Shown one piece after another: positions 1-11,645 of a stretch of 64,000 nt of DNA. The translations under genes were made by a program, and so were the position numbers. The notes under the pieces were generated by a model. It was given only the letters and a program-made list of their open reading frames with translations. It did not search any database and was not told where the DNA came from. Source of the stretch: Atrichornis clamosus (Eukaryota > Chordata > Aves > Passeriformes > Menuridae); contig WBMZ01003312.1 of NCBI GenBank assembly GCA_013400975.1, positions 42,501 to 106,500 of the forward strand, read 5' to 3'. Position 1 is the stretch's first letter. Each line of letters starts with the position of its first letter.

Positions 1-505
1 ACGCCATTCTATGGTTTTATGATGCCAAGAGAAGATGGAACGATCCATATGAAACTGATTTATGAAGCCTCATAATTGTTACTGTTTATTGAAGTAGATT
101 TATACTGTAGTATAAAGACAATGTGGTTTTTTTATTACAAGCCTATACACAGAACAGTGCCATTCAATTTAACTTCCAGGATCAAAAGGTGTTTTAAGGT
201 ACACTATGCTATTGTTACTCTTTTCTCACAAAACACACTATCAGTAGACAGCAGCAACACTTTCTGTATAAAACAAAAACCCAGCCAGCTTTCTGTCTAC
301 CATCTTGGAGAAGAGAAGGTGGGGGAAACCTCATCATAGTATTCCAGGACTTAAAGAGAGGCTACAAAGAGGACAGAGGCTCTCTCTTCACAAGGAAGCA
401 CACAGAGAACACAAAGGGCAGCACATACAATTGCACTGAGAAAGGTTTCATCTCAACATTAAAAAAAAATTATAGTAAGAACAATAATTCACTGAAATAA
501 CTTCC

Positions 506-660
506 TCAGTGATGTGGCAGAGCTCTCACCACTGGAAAATTTCAAGATGTGATTGGACAGAGTACTAGATGATCTCCTCTAGGTTCCCTTTCCCAAGAAA
601 GGTTGGACCAGATGATCTTTGGAGTCCCCTTTCTAACCTGGGCCGTCCTATGATTCTATC
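506..660 (+). mobile_element. CR1 LINE 3'-end remnant
   Basis: The segment reads in plus orientation like the last 150 bases of an avian CR1 element. It has a block like 'GAGCTCTCACCACTGGA', then GGTTGGACCAGATGATCTTT, then a block like AGTCCCCTTTCTAACCTGGG, and it ends in the tail CCTATGATTCTATC. It is 5'-truncated, as nearly all CR1 copies are, and carries no part of the reverse transcriptase. Several substitutions against the consensus as I remember it suggest an old copy. It is the clearest evidence that this genome belongs to a bird or close relative. Confidence 0.85.
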
Positions 661-1362
661 CACCAGAGATCAGTGCAGAGCACACCGTGCAGGCTCGTGA
701 TGCAGAAGATTGTCTTCACAATGCCACGTTTCTACTACTTAAATCTCAGTCAACTTTCTTTTTAAAACATTATAGCACTGTGGAGGTGATTTTAGTATTG
801 AGTTCATGGTACTGCTCAACTCCAAAACATGTTTTTCCAGCATTTTCTTTCCACCTTGAGATGGTGAAACTTAAGTAAACCTGGACAAACAAATATCCAT
901 ACTTAATAGATTATGCAACTGCTTTGGCTGCAGAAAAACAGTCTTATTGGCACTAGAACTTGATGCAAGTATTATGAAGTGTGTGGTTTAAAAGTAGAAG
1001 CAAAGCTTCTACCATCAGTCATACACAGCATTTGTCACAGAATTTCTGTTTTCACTTCCAAAGTTTCCAAAATACTCCTCTTGATTCCTCAGAATATATG
1101 AAAAATATTTCACTGCAATATGGTCAAGAGATTATGTTTCCATTTCCTTTACGATGTACTCAATAAATATTTGCATCCTGTTACACAAACTGATCAAAGC
1201 TAAGAGTCATGATAGCACCCAAGACATGAAACATTTCACGTCCATAAATGTCACAAGGTACAACCCTCAAAGTAGTGCAACATACACTTCATAATTGTCT
1301 GGACAGGTCCCCTGCTTCCAGTCTCGTGCAGGTAAAAAGGGATTTAGAGATATATTGCCATC

Positions 1363-1454
1363 CTAATCCTGACCCTCTTGGCCTACACGGTTGACTTACA
1401 CAATGGAAGCAGCAAAGTGGAAGCAGCAAGCTGGGACATATGACTGAACAACTT
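1363..1454. repeat. Copy A of a diverged local duplication
   Basis: This segment matches 2774-2853 over roughly 80-90 bases. Shared words include CTAAT(C/T)CT, CCCTC(T/C)TGGCCT, GTTGACTTACACA and CAAGCTGGGACATATGA. Copy A carries an extra 14 bases in which the word TGGAAGCAGCAA is repeated directly, so it has its own small internal duplication. The two copies have the same orientation and lie 1.4 kb apart. They could be two copies of an unnamed interspersed repeat or an old segmental duplication. Confidence 0.7.
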
Positions 1455-2773
1455 TCAATTGACTGCAATAGAGGAGGGATCACTTTGCAGCTTACTACTT
1501 TTTGGCTGATGGCATGAAACAAGGAAACAAACCATTGGGAAATAAACCTGGAGCTTTCAGCAACTACCCACACCATCTCCCACAGATACACAGACAGTGT
1601 TAGCATACACTTGCATATGGAACTGATAACCTATGCTTTAGACAGTACTTGGTTGATTATGAATGTGAGATCATCATTTATAGCTTGTTACAATGTTTAA
1701 AATTAGCCAGAGGTGCTCAATGTGGGCAGCGTAAGTCCCATTAGATACTTCCTCTATCTTCTATCCATAGCAGATAAGCCTTCACAACAGGCAGACTGTT
1801 GCTGACTACAGAAATTTCCAGAACATCTCACATACCTGGTAACTAAAATAAACTTACTTCAGAATGCTCTTCTTCTGTACTAAACTCTAATAACAAGTAG
1901 TAGTATAATAATTTCATTTTTTTACAGTTCTTCAGTTGCTATTTTTCTTTCTGAAAAGATGCTGAAGTCATCACTTGTCTTTGTGATAACAGTCTTCAAA
2001 AGTATGTCTGCCTAGTCTTCATTTCTTTGTAGCAAGGCAAATGCATATAATGCATGTACAGACAAACCATGAGGAAAGCTGTGAATTTTCAGCACATCTT
2101 CTACTTCTAGTACCTGAGGAATCACAGGGAACTCCAGTGGCTTCCTTATGTTCCTTGGTTAGCCATAGACAGAGGAAAGCACCCAGGCAGCAAGTAACTA
2201 TGGTGCTTGTACCTACACTCACACTCTGAAACAGGATGGCACCAGATAAGAGCTGAATACCAGAGGAAAACACTGCTTTCAAAGGTCAGGTAAGCCTCCA
2301 AAACACGAAGGCTTAACATAGATCTTGGGCAAAACTTTAGCTCCCAATCAATGCTAAAATGGAGTCCTTTCCACACCCCTCCTCTCATCACAAACTTCCA
2401 ATTAGTAAATACTTCAAGAAAAAGCTACATTTCTTTCCTTAGGGCTTTTCCAAAGAATGATTATGTAACTCTCCACAACCCTTTTTAAGCTAAATGCAGG
2501 AAATAATCAATTAACTAAAGTTTTTCATTCCTTTCCAGTTAATCTAGCAATTTTTAGGTTGAAAATCTTGAACTTCTTTGCAAGAAGCAGTAAAAGGTGA
2601 TGACAAAGCTTGAAGGCAGGACTCAGCACACTACACTGGTATTACAGGTAGCCTCTCGCTCAGTGTGTCCATATGTACTGCCAATGCCTCTAACTGGAAA
2701 CCTTTCTGTGAGACAGCCACTTACAGAACTCATTCCTTCAGAACATAAGCAAGTGTTACAAAGGGATTGCATA

Positions 2774-2853
2774 CTAATTCTTACCCTCCTGGCCTGCACA
2801 GTTGACTTACACAGTAGAAGCAGCAAGCTGGGACATATGATTGGAACAACTTA
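2774..2853. repeat. Copy B of a diverged local duplication
   Basis: This is the direct-orientation partner of 1363-1454. It lacks the 14-base internal duplication of copy A. Weaker similarity may continue on the right: both copies have AACAACTT followed, some tens of bases later, by ATCACTTTG. I do not recognise the family. Confidence 0.7.
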
Positions 2854-5689
2854 TTTTCATATGTATGTATGGTACATCACTTTGTGACTTTTGCCACTTG
2901 TTTACCCAAAATTTGCAGTAACGTCAACTGGATTTTTTTCCTTTGCAGGTTCAGGGTAGCATAACCCAAAACAGGCATATTAAACAGTTACTACAACAAA
3001 TTTCTCTACTTAAAGAAAGAAAAATGGTTCAAAAGAAGAACTAACAGTTCAATTAAATAAAATGATGGACCTGATTCACTTCTAGTTTTACATTCAAAAT
3101 GGAGATATGAGGACACAGCGATTACGAGACAGTTTTCTAAATACTATACAGAAGATCAAACCCCAATTAATTTTTCTTGGCTACTTTTCTTTCAGACCTC
3201 AACAATCCCTTCTACCAACATACTTACAGTCTTGTACATTTTATGATATTTATACTACACAAGTTAGTAGAATTTGATATTCAAAACTTCAGATGAGCTT
3301 ATGCAAGTACATAAAAAAACAGGCACCTAGGAAGTTCCTCTTTTTACTTCAAAGCATTGTATAAAAAAATACACAAATTTTAGAAGTATGCTACATTCCA
3401 ACATTATTTGAAAAAGCATCTCAAAAATATTTAGGTTGCTATTACATAGTAATAGGTATTTACCTATAGCTCTTGCTCTCAAGTTGAAATCACTACACAG
3501 TTTTTTCAATCTATCAAGATCATTTGAAAATCATATGATCTTCATAAGATGTTATTAGCACTGTAACATTGATCCCATTCTTAAAGCACATGAAAAAGGC
3601 CAGAACTTTGCAAAACCAAATATATTTTTAAGGAACTTTACAGGAATTGTTTTGTAACAGATATTCCAGTTCAGCAAGTGTTTTGCTACCAGTAACTGTA
3701 CATATATATATGCATGATCCTATTTGATTCAATGGGATTACTCATATGCAAAAAATTATTTCAGCAGCAACTCATCATTTAAAATTCATAAGGAAGATGA
3801 GGTAGTTTAACAACAATAGAGGCTTTTCTATGGCCTTCTCTTATGTGAAAGAATTGTTTAAACAGATGTATCAGACAGAACTCTAGTTAAGAAAGTATCA
3901 TATACTACAAAAGGCTTATTGTACAGTACTCATAGGGCCCTTAAAAAAATTCTTTAAAGAATACTTATGTGTATTTTTCATATGAAAAATTTCTAAAACC
4001 AGAGTTGTACTTAATAGTGGCAGAATTCAGTCTCACTGACGAATGACTTAGTGAATTTATTTTTATTTTCTTGCTCATATTTTTATGTGTGTGCATGCAT
4101 CTTATACTTAATAGTGAAACATCCATTTGTTCTGTGTTTTGCCACAATTTACACCTGAGTAATGTAATGATGTAACAGAAATTAGAACTTGGCACCATTA
4201 ACATTACTGATGCGTTCACTTTGTCCTCAACCACGATGTCTCCTAGACACAATAAAGGTGTAGCCAAAGATTTATCCTGCCAATAAGATATAGTTATAGG
4301 TCCCATGAAGATTACTGACACTGAAGTACCAAATATGTACTGGCCTTGGACTTAGCAGATAACATGCCAGTTTTGAGACACATTCAAGTTGACAATAAAT
4401 CAGTATCACAGTTCCAATAACAGGAAAATATACCTTAGAGGATTTTTTTCTGTTAAAACATTCCACTTTTGAGTTAGCTATTAAGTGGTAATGATCATAA
4501 TGGACTAGGCAGTAGGGGTTTTTGTGTCTGAAATATGCAGACATTTTACTACAAGGCTATTTTTTAAAAACTTATGTGGTTTTCAACTGCACAGTATTTT
4601 CCCCTTAAATCAAATCTGTCTTAAAAAAGAAGAAAAAAAATCAAAACAAAAGATGTTTATGTAGCAATCTCATTATGAATTATACTTGTTTTCTGTATCT
4701 GCCCATGCAAACACTTCTGCAGCCTCCATAACTCCTCCCTTTCGTGCACAAAAAACCACAATAGTTAAAGAAAGCTAGAGAGAGAAAGCTGCACCAGTTA
4801 AGTACTGCTTACTAAATTGTAAATGCATTTTTTCTCTCCCTTTTATGAACTATCTCAGTGTTTACCACCAGCAATTCCATTTTGAGAAGTTTGTTAAAAG
4901 AGCCTCAATTTCTCGTTGTGTATAGGTTATAAGTATTTTTTTTAAGCACCCTTTTGAACTTCTTTTCAATTTTCTGTTTTTGATGATAGTCATGCTGACA
5001 ACTTTTTTTGGTCCATCAAATTCTGTAGTACAATTACATGAATTTACTTTTAATAAATTACCATCTTTGCATATATCAGTCAAACCATGAAGACTAAACA
5101 CTTGCAAATAAAATGCATTATTAATTTAATTGTCACAGCCTATTTAGCTAGCTTCTATTAGTATTTGCTATAATATGCAATGTATCAGAGGGCAGAATCA
5201 AATTCAAAACATAAAGAATAAACTGATTATATTGTCCTAGAGAAATTAAAAAATAGCAAGCTAGCAAAATTATAATCAAAGCATTAATGTTTTACATAGG
5301 TAAGAAAACTACATAACTTAATTTATAGTATGTTTATACCCAAAGTGATGGTTTAACATGCTGAAGAAGGATTTCTTTGGTTCCTAAAGCCATTAAAAGG
5401 CATAAAACTTTCTCATAACAGGAAAGGAAAGGTGGAAATGAAAGCAACGGTGGTTTGGTATTTACTGCACTAGGTCACGTGGCTTCAACATCCCCCATCC
5501 CCAGCGAGGGACTGCTACTAGAAATTTATATTGTTGTTGTAGCTCTGCCACTACTGTTTGATGCTGCTCTACATTAAGCTGAAGTGCCACCTAAAAAGGT
5601 CTTGCGGATAAGTAATACTCAAAAGATGGACGAAGAAATTGCAAAAGAAGAGGGCATGAAGCCACTCCAGTACCACTTGCCTATGCTGG

Positions 5690-5880
5690 CCTAGGGCAAG
5701 GCCACCCCAGCCGAGCCAGCAGGCGGGGCAGGGAGGCTGCAGGCCTTAGCGGGGTCCTTCGCTCCTCAGGCAGCCAGGGCTGCCAGGGCTGTGAACCTGC
5801 CATGCCTCCTCCCTCTCCTCCTACTCATCCTCCTCCTCCACATTCTTCTCCTCCTCGTGCCAGGCCGGCCGGCCAGCCAG
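5690..5880. other. GC-rich patch with a CT-rich tract
   Basis: The composition changes abruptly to GC-rich, with words such as GCAGGCGGGGCAGGGAGG. It then runs into an almost pure pyrimidine stretch of CTC and CCT triplets at about 5804-5857 and ends in CCGGCCGGCCAGCC. The low-complexity open frames it creates on the plus strand (leucine-rich in one frame, proline-rich in another) are a by-product of the CT repeat. A retroposed GC-rich fragment or a regulatory patch are both possible. Confidence 0.5.
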
Positions 5881-7473
5881 AGAGCCTTGAAGGCATACGG
5901 GAAGAAATGGGGAAAACGGACACAGCTGGAAGGCTTTCAGAACAACCACACAACGAAAAGTCAGCAACAACTGATTTAGTTTATAGCACCCTGTTTGTTT
6001 AGGAATTCATTTCAAGATGATGATCACTAAAAATATGCCTCTCAGGCTAAAATAATATATTTGGAAATCTATTGTAGGTATCCTTCATTGTGCACATATT
6101 CACTAGGGTAATGCAAGTTATCTCTGTGTTTTATTTATGATGGCTGTACAGTAAGTATCCCCTTGTAAAAGAACACATTGGTATTGAATGCTTCCAGTCA
6201 CAAAATAAGCCGCATGAGCAAAACATTTTTTGCAATTGTTGTGTTATGACAACGGATAACCAACATAAACTTTAATATGATACCTGCTTTGATGAAACTG
6301 TAATTGTTGTTTCAATTCATCATTCTATATTTTAGATTAAATAGAGTATCTCAAAACTCTTAAAAAATCACATTAGGGAAATTCTGGTTAAGCCCCTTGT
6401 AGCTGAAACCATTAAAAATAAAAGCACCACTTAAACTGGTGCTTAGTCAAACTAAGGTGTAAACAGTGTGTTAATTTAAAACCCAACTCTTAGGTCTCTC
6501 AGTGATTTAAGTGTGACAAACTTGTGAGGAAAGGCTATAATCAACTACCATTTCCAGTGTCTTTAACAAGAAATGAACACGGCTCAGAAAGAGTTTTGCA
6601 GTGTTCTCCTGCAGCTCCTGTCATTTATTTTCCTCTTTTTTCATATCAAAACCAAAAATACTCGTTATTTATGAAAGCCTACACCAAAAGAATGAGTTAC
6701 AAGGCAGTAATACTTGAAACAGTATCAAGTATCCAGCAAAGAACCCCTCCATCTACCCAGGCTGAAAGAGAATATGCGATCTTCTGGCTATCCAAAACAC
6801 ATCAATTTTCTAGTTGCCCCAAAGATTCAATGAAATAGCAATAGCTAAGCCACAATGTGCCAAATAAATCTGAAGCAAAATCTGTTTATCTGCAAACACA
6901 GTGCCACTGAGTTTGTAAAACACAGTTATATTTTAAACCACAGAAAACATAACCTGTTTGCAAACAAAGTTTGGGAATAAGTAGCTGTATGCAGATTGAA
7001 AAAATAAATTAATTCATTTTAAAAACAGTCAAAATGCTAAATCCCCCTTCCTGCCCAAGAACACTTAAGGAAACTTTATTTTTGATTTCTCTTTGGTTTT
7101 GACCTCTTAGAAAGTCATTTCATAAACCTATGAGCATCAAGACCAGCAAGAAAAGGAAAAAAAAAAAGGAAAAAAAAAGAATAATACTTGATTTATATTT
7201 TTCTATTTTTTACAGCTACAGAAGATTTGAGAAAATAATATCACCTGTCAAAAAAAAATCCTCAAAAGGTGCAAATCCTACACCTTTTACATGGGATTTC
7301 TTTCTACAGACATGTCATTAGCACCACGCCATCAGAGCACTTATGCACGTTGGATGTCTCTTGGAGTTGAGGTAAAAATCCAGATTACTTCATTTTGGGT
7401 AAGTCAAATATTTGAGAGAAGGTCTCGATATACTGCATAAGATAGAATTAAAAATACTTTGAAAGTAGTTTAC

Positions 7474-7548
7474 CTTTCTTTGGGTGTGCCAACTCCGTGC
7501 TTGCCCAGTAAATGAGTATTCAAATGCTTCTTCATCACAAATGCCACC
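7474..7548 (-). CDS. ZNF407: Internal coding exon of a C2H2 zinc-finger gene, probably ZNF407
   Basis: On the minus strand this 75-nt exon follows a strong acceptor (pyrimidine-rich tract ending TTTGGCAG) and is followed by the donor AAAG/GTAAAC. In the chosen frame the first base completes a codon, 24 codons follow, and AG is left over for the next exon, so it enters and leaves in the same phase. The peptide starts VAFVMKKHLNTHLLGKH and fits the second half of a C2H2 finger: Phe, five residues, Leu, two residues, His, four residues, His. The linker GVGTPKER follows. The two zinc-binding cysteines must lie in the preceding exon, which I could not find here. The linker and finger match what I remember of the vertebrate ZNF407 zinc-finger array, a nuclear DNA-binding protein; that gene has very long introns, which fits. 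A second frame is also open across the exon but shows no motif. I am confident of the zinc-finger exon, less so of the gene name. Confidence 0.68.
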
Positions 7549-8572
7549 CTGCCAAACAAACAGCAAATGAGAAAGATTATTTTATTAATTAAACTCTTTT
7601 CTTTTTAATACAGTATTTTTCTGTTTTGACTATGCACTTGAACAAATTTTATTAAAAGCAGACTTTCAAAAACCCCTCCTCTTCCAGGGTGTGCCTTAGG
7701 TCTGGGAGTCCATCCTGTAACAACAGGCTTACCTCATTTTGCAGTCTCTTGGCTATTTTTCTTACAAGTAAGCAATCACAACCATACATCATTGGTCAAA
7801 GAATGGAAAACCTGTTTCTGCTTCCCTCTGCACATTAGAACATCTTACCCATTATACTGATAATATAGTCTATTTTGCCTAAATAACATTTTCTCATGTT
7901 ATAAACTAATACAGTTTTAGTTGCACCTTTGAATTTATTTAAGCCTAATGGGCCCATGCTGAAACCTTTCTTCATACAAGTAGTTCCATTGTTTTTAATG
8001 AGAAACATGAAAATACAGCAAGATCACATGCTTTAATCACTGCTTATGCCTGGTCAAACTTCATTGTATTAATTATTTAAAGAGATACACACAGAAACAA
8101 ATTAATAGCCTTAGTTATTTTATAGCCTTGTGAAAAAAAAGGGATGAAAAAGGTGAAGTACATGTTCATGAATACCCTATGAGCAGGAATATTGTTCAAA
8201 CTGGCAAGACATTCTTCAAAGCCCCAACATCAGCAACAAAATACATACTAGCTGGCATCATGTTTCGACCAAACCAAACAGAGATAATTTATTTTAATTT
8301 TGGTGACATATGTAATGAAACAGATAGAAGCCTATCAAGTACTATTCTTCTGCTGATAAGACCATAACATCAATTTAATTATGTCATGTGACTGCTTCAA
8401 ACAATTTAGATATCAGACTGAAGCTTCAAACTAAAATGGTTCTCTCGATAAGCAAAAATTTTACTGCTGCAACTTTCAGTGTGAAAAGGGCTTGCAAACA
8501 TTTTTGTTAATTATGTATTACAGCTGTCCTTCATAAAGTTAATTACTAATAGCTGAAAGGCAATAGACTCTA

Positions 8573-8608
8573 TTTGCATATGTACATGAAAGGCATGACA
8601 TATGCAAA
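8573..8608. repeat. Inverted repeat (hairpin) with octamer-like sites
   Basis: The left arm TTTGCATATGT (8573-8583) is perfectly complementary to the right arm ACATATGCAAA (8598-8608). Inside, after a single unpaired A, CATG (8585-8588) pairs with CATG (8594-8597), leaving a five-base loop AAAGG. Each arm contains an octamer-like POU-factor half site (ATTTGCAT with the preceding base on the left, ATGCAAA on the right). The stem totals 15 base pairs with one bulge. Confidence 0.8.
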
Positions 8609-9588
8609 AATATGATTTTAATTAGCATTCCATGATATGAAGGGCTACAAATCAAACTGGCATGTTATAAGATTTTTAACATTAAACGCTGAATTCATCT
8701 GGACGTGTTTGCAGTAATGGACAATGGAAGGACTGTAAAACACCAGCACTATGGGGTATAAGAGCCACAAAAGCCAAGACACAGTACTTTTCCTTTACAA
8801 TTATGTTAATGTAGCTTTTCTGTGTCTGATCTACTTTAGGCACTTGCACATTATTGCAGTGAATCTCTCTTGTGCATCCCTTAAGGTGTAAGAATATAAT
8901 AGTCTTATTTAAATGATATAAATTTCCTTATTTTTTACAAAAAGGCATTTTTAAAGTATCTTAAATACCTTTCCCTACACAATTTATAAGTATGGCATCA
9001 TAACCATTACAAGTGTGAATAATCTATTACACCGTTACCATCATTACTATGCAAGTGTCATCAGAATTACTGCACATAGGGAAAATAATTGTAACAGAAT
9101 AAAAAAATGTGTTCTAATAACAGCATAAGGCATACAAAATGTACTGCCCTTGTTTTTCGACAGAAATAGTATTTCCACACAGCCGTGAAAGGTACCAAAC
9201 ATATTTTCATTTAGTAATACTTGTATTTTCTGTTACAAACTTACATTATCCCCCTTCTCTATGAGAAAAATAAACTCAATGATAGTACTGTGAAAGGGCA
9301 ATGTGCAATTGGAGTTGTAAAGGGATACTTTGCTATTTACACGGAATAGAAAGTTCCCAACCAGCTACACCATATTTGTAGGGAAGTGCTTTCAGGTTCT
9401 GAGCCTGCTTACTTGAAACTTCCAAAAAAAGACTGACCATTTCATACACCACATGACTGCAGGGCATACAGAGCGACATACCTTTCTGCAAAATCCAAGA
9501 CAAAGGCCTTGTTAATAACATGAAGCAATTAATCTCACATTGGCTGCCTCCTCTTTGTTGTACCAAGGTCCTAATGACCATTTTGCTC

Positions 9589-9927
9589 TGTTACACTGTC
9601 GCTGTTGAACCACTGGCAGAGCGAGAGAACCAGACGAGATCGGGTGAGGCAGAAGATCTGAATTTATTATTTAATTCTAAAACTTATATAGACTTTCCAA
9701 AGCTCGTCCGGATTGGGTCAATTCATAACCTCCCTCTAGGCCGATAGGCCAGGTAGAATGTCCATCTTTCCAGAGACAGTTTTCAATAACATCCAAGCTT
9801 TTATCTCTATTTACAAAACATAGAAGGAAGAAGAGAAAAGTTCCCGTGGGAAAGGTCTGTGTTACTACATTACACAGCACAAATAAAATGAACCCTGACT
9901 CAGTGCGCAACTGAGCACCTACTAACA
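9589..9927 (-). mobile_element. Solo LTR of an endogenous retrovirus, minus orientation
   Basis: The ends form the terminal inverted repeat TGTTA...TAACA. On the minus strand the element has a TATA box TATATAAG (plus-strand 9683-9690) and about 20 bases downstream an AATAAA poly(A) signal (plus-strand 9663-9668), followed by a CpG-containing U5-like stretch ending GTGTAACA. The length of 339 bp fits an avian LTR. No gag, pol or env sequence lies on either side, so it is a solo LTR. I could not find matching target-site duplications: the left flank ends TGCTC and the right begins TTTTA. I cannot name the family. Confidence 0.72.
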
Positions 9928-10190
9928 TTTTAAGCTTTTAATGTAAGGCTTGATGACTTCAGACTTGAGGAGTGCAGAATGCCTCTGTGCAAGTCTGGAG
10001 TGCTCAGCACAGCTCAGGAGCTGCTCCCCACCTTACAGAATCAGACCTTAAATATAAAATCAAAGTTGCTACTTTCATAAGAAATTGAGAACAAGATGAA
10101 AAAAAATTACCAACAGAGACAGCCCTTATTGAAACAAGAGGCAAAGTCTAAACATCCTTGTTTGGATGCTGAGTTTGAGGGCAACCCATT

Positions 10191-10220
10191 AAAACAAACA
10201 AACAAACAAAACAAGCAAAC
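10191..10220. repeat. (AAAC)n simple repeat
   Basis: Several uninterrupted AAAC/AAACA units are followed by degenerate copies (CAAAACAAGCAAAC). It is an ordinary microsatellite, possibly derived from an A-rich retroposon tail. Confidence 0.8.
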
Positions 10221-10963
10221 TCACAAAGAGAGACAAGTGGGAACTATTTGGTTTTGTTTACTAAATCCTGCAGGTGATTTTCAGAGAGGTGGTAGCAGTG
10301 TTTGCTGGCTTTACAAAACAAACACAAAAATGTTTTCAGTACATTCAGTAACTCTGGGTTTCTAAGCAATTACTGTTTTAGTAGTCAAAAAATAATGGGT
10401 CTATCCATGCTATTTACCTCTACTGAGGTAAATCAGTTATTCCTAAAGTACTGCTAGAATTGAACTGATAGACATGACTTAGCCTTGGCCTTTTAAATTA
10501 ATCTTAAGGGAAGTTTGACTGGCACCTATAAGGACACACTGAGTGAATGCTTTCAAGATATGTTGCACCGATACATCTTCAAATCAAAAGGAATCTTTCC
10601 ATCAGCAATTGGTAAGCACCAATCCAGGCTTCACCAAATTTCTCATTTCTTGTTTTTAATTCTGGTGGAAATAGAAATATTCAAAACCAAAAACTAACTA
10701 GTTTCAGAAACACATCACACAGGAGTAGGATAAACCTGTAATTGCAATACTCTACTGTTTCAAATACATGCAAAACCAGGCCATACTAGAGGGCTAGAAC
10801 CAGTTTTACAAACTCTTAATCTGGACAAATTCATCCTCAATCTGCATGAAAACAAGAAGTCCCAGCCCAGCTGCTCTCCTGAGGATCAGGTCTCAAAAGG
10901 CAGACATGTCTAGCCTGTACATCCTAAGTCATGGGAGTTCCTTTCATTTGGTAGGAAGACCAG

Positions 10964-11645
10964 TGTCCTGGGTTACAATACGGGGTGTAACCAAACAATG
11001 TATTCTACTCCCATCTACATTATCGCTGATGAACTGTTAATGATGGGTCGTTCGCAACAGCTGCCCAGTGCATGCTCACCCCCTCAAACTACAAGCTGGG
11101 TGTTAGATAAGATAAGGGAAACCCTGTACAGCCGGGTGGTGTCCCTTTGTCTTCACAAATGGCACAGCTGGGATAGCTTCTTCCCGGGAAAGCACTAATA
11201 ATAATCACACCCATACTGAGGGGGTCATCTCTGTTAATGGGTNGTTAATGGGTTGGACATCCCCAAAATATCCTGTGACTCATAGGATTACATCGTTCCA
11301 TTGTGAAATGCTCCACCCTGGGGGAGGCACCAAACACTCCTATCTGTATATAATCTGGACATTTCAAGGGTTGGGGTACCTTTGAGCACCACTCGGTGGA
11401 CCCCTAGGAGCACCAGAATTTCCAGAGGACCACCTGCTCTCAGCAGCACTGCAATCACCACTTCCACCAGACAGCAACCACTGCTTAATTGGACTGCAGC
11501 CTTCACCCTGACCAACAGGGTGCCCTGACCGTCTGGTTTTAAGCCCATTTTTCTGTATCAACACATTTATTGCAATCTTTCCATTAAAATGTAATTCCGA
11601 CCTGAAATCTCTATCAAGGTACTTGTGTGGGGGTTAATTTCTCCA
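10964..11645 (+). mobile_element. LTR of an endogenous retrovirus (ERVL-like), plus orientation
   Basis: It begins TGTCCTGGGTTACAATACGG, a type of start I associate with avian ERVL-like LTRs. A TATA box (GTATATAAT, about 11346-11354) lies 380 bases in, and a poly(A) signal ATTAAA lies at 11583-11588, followed by a U5-like stretch ending near TTTCTCCA. Inside, at about 11230-11255, the word GTTAATGGGT is repeated and separated by an N, so a few bases are unresolved. The left flank ACCAG plus TG and the right end CA plus CTGGT form a 7-bp inverted repeat, which makes the exact ends uncertain. No internal retroviral genes are present. Boundaries are approximate, the right one especially. Confidence 0.65.

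Larger units (their letters stand above)
1..7473 (-). other. Intron downstream of the zinc-finger exon
   Basis: This is AT-rich sequence following the exon in the direction of transcription. It contains the CR1 end at 506-660, the diverged duplication at about 1.36 and 2.77 kb, and a GC/pyrimidine-rich patch near 5.7-5.88 kb. The next ZNF407-type finger exon is not recognisable in it, so the intron probably continues past the left edge. Short open frames are scattered through it without protein-like character. One open frame at 4862-5100 has an acceptor-like start and ends in a stop, but its translation matches nothing I know and does not continue the finger array. Confidence 0.5.

Noticed and set aside
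4862..5100. Minus-strand frame with an acceptor-like start and a stop, resembling a terminal exon
   Set aside because: It lacks Cys/His finger motifs expected downstream of this exon in the zinc-finger gene, matches nothing known to me, and an AT-rich frame of about 80 codons is not unusual.
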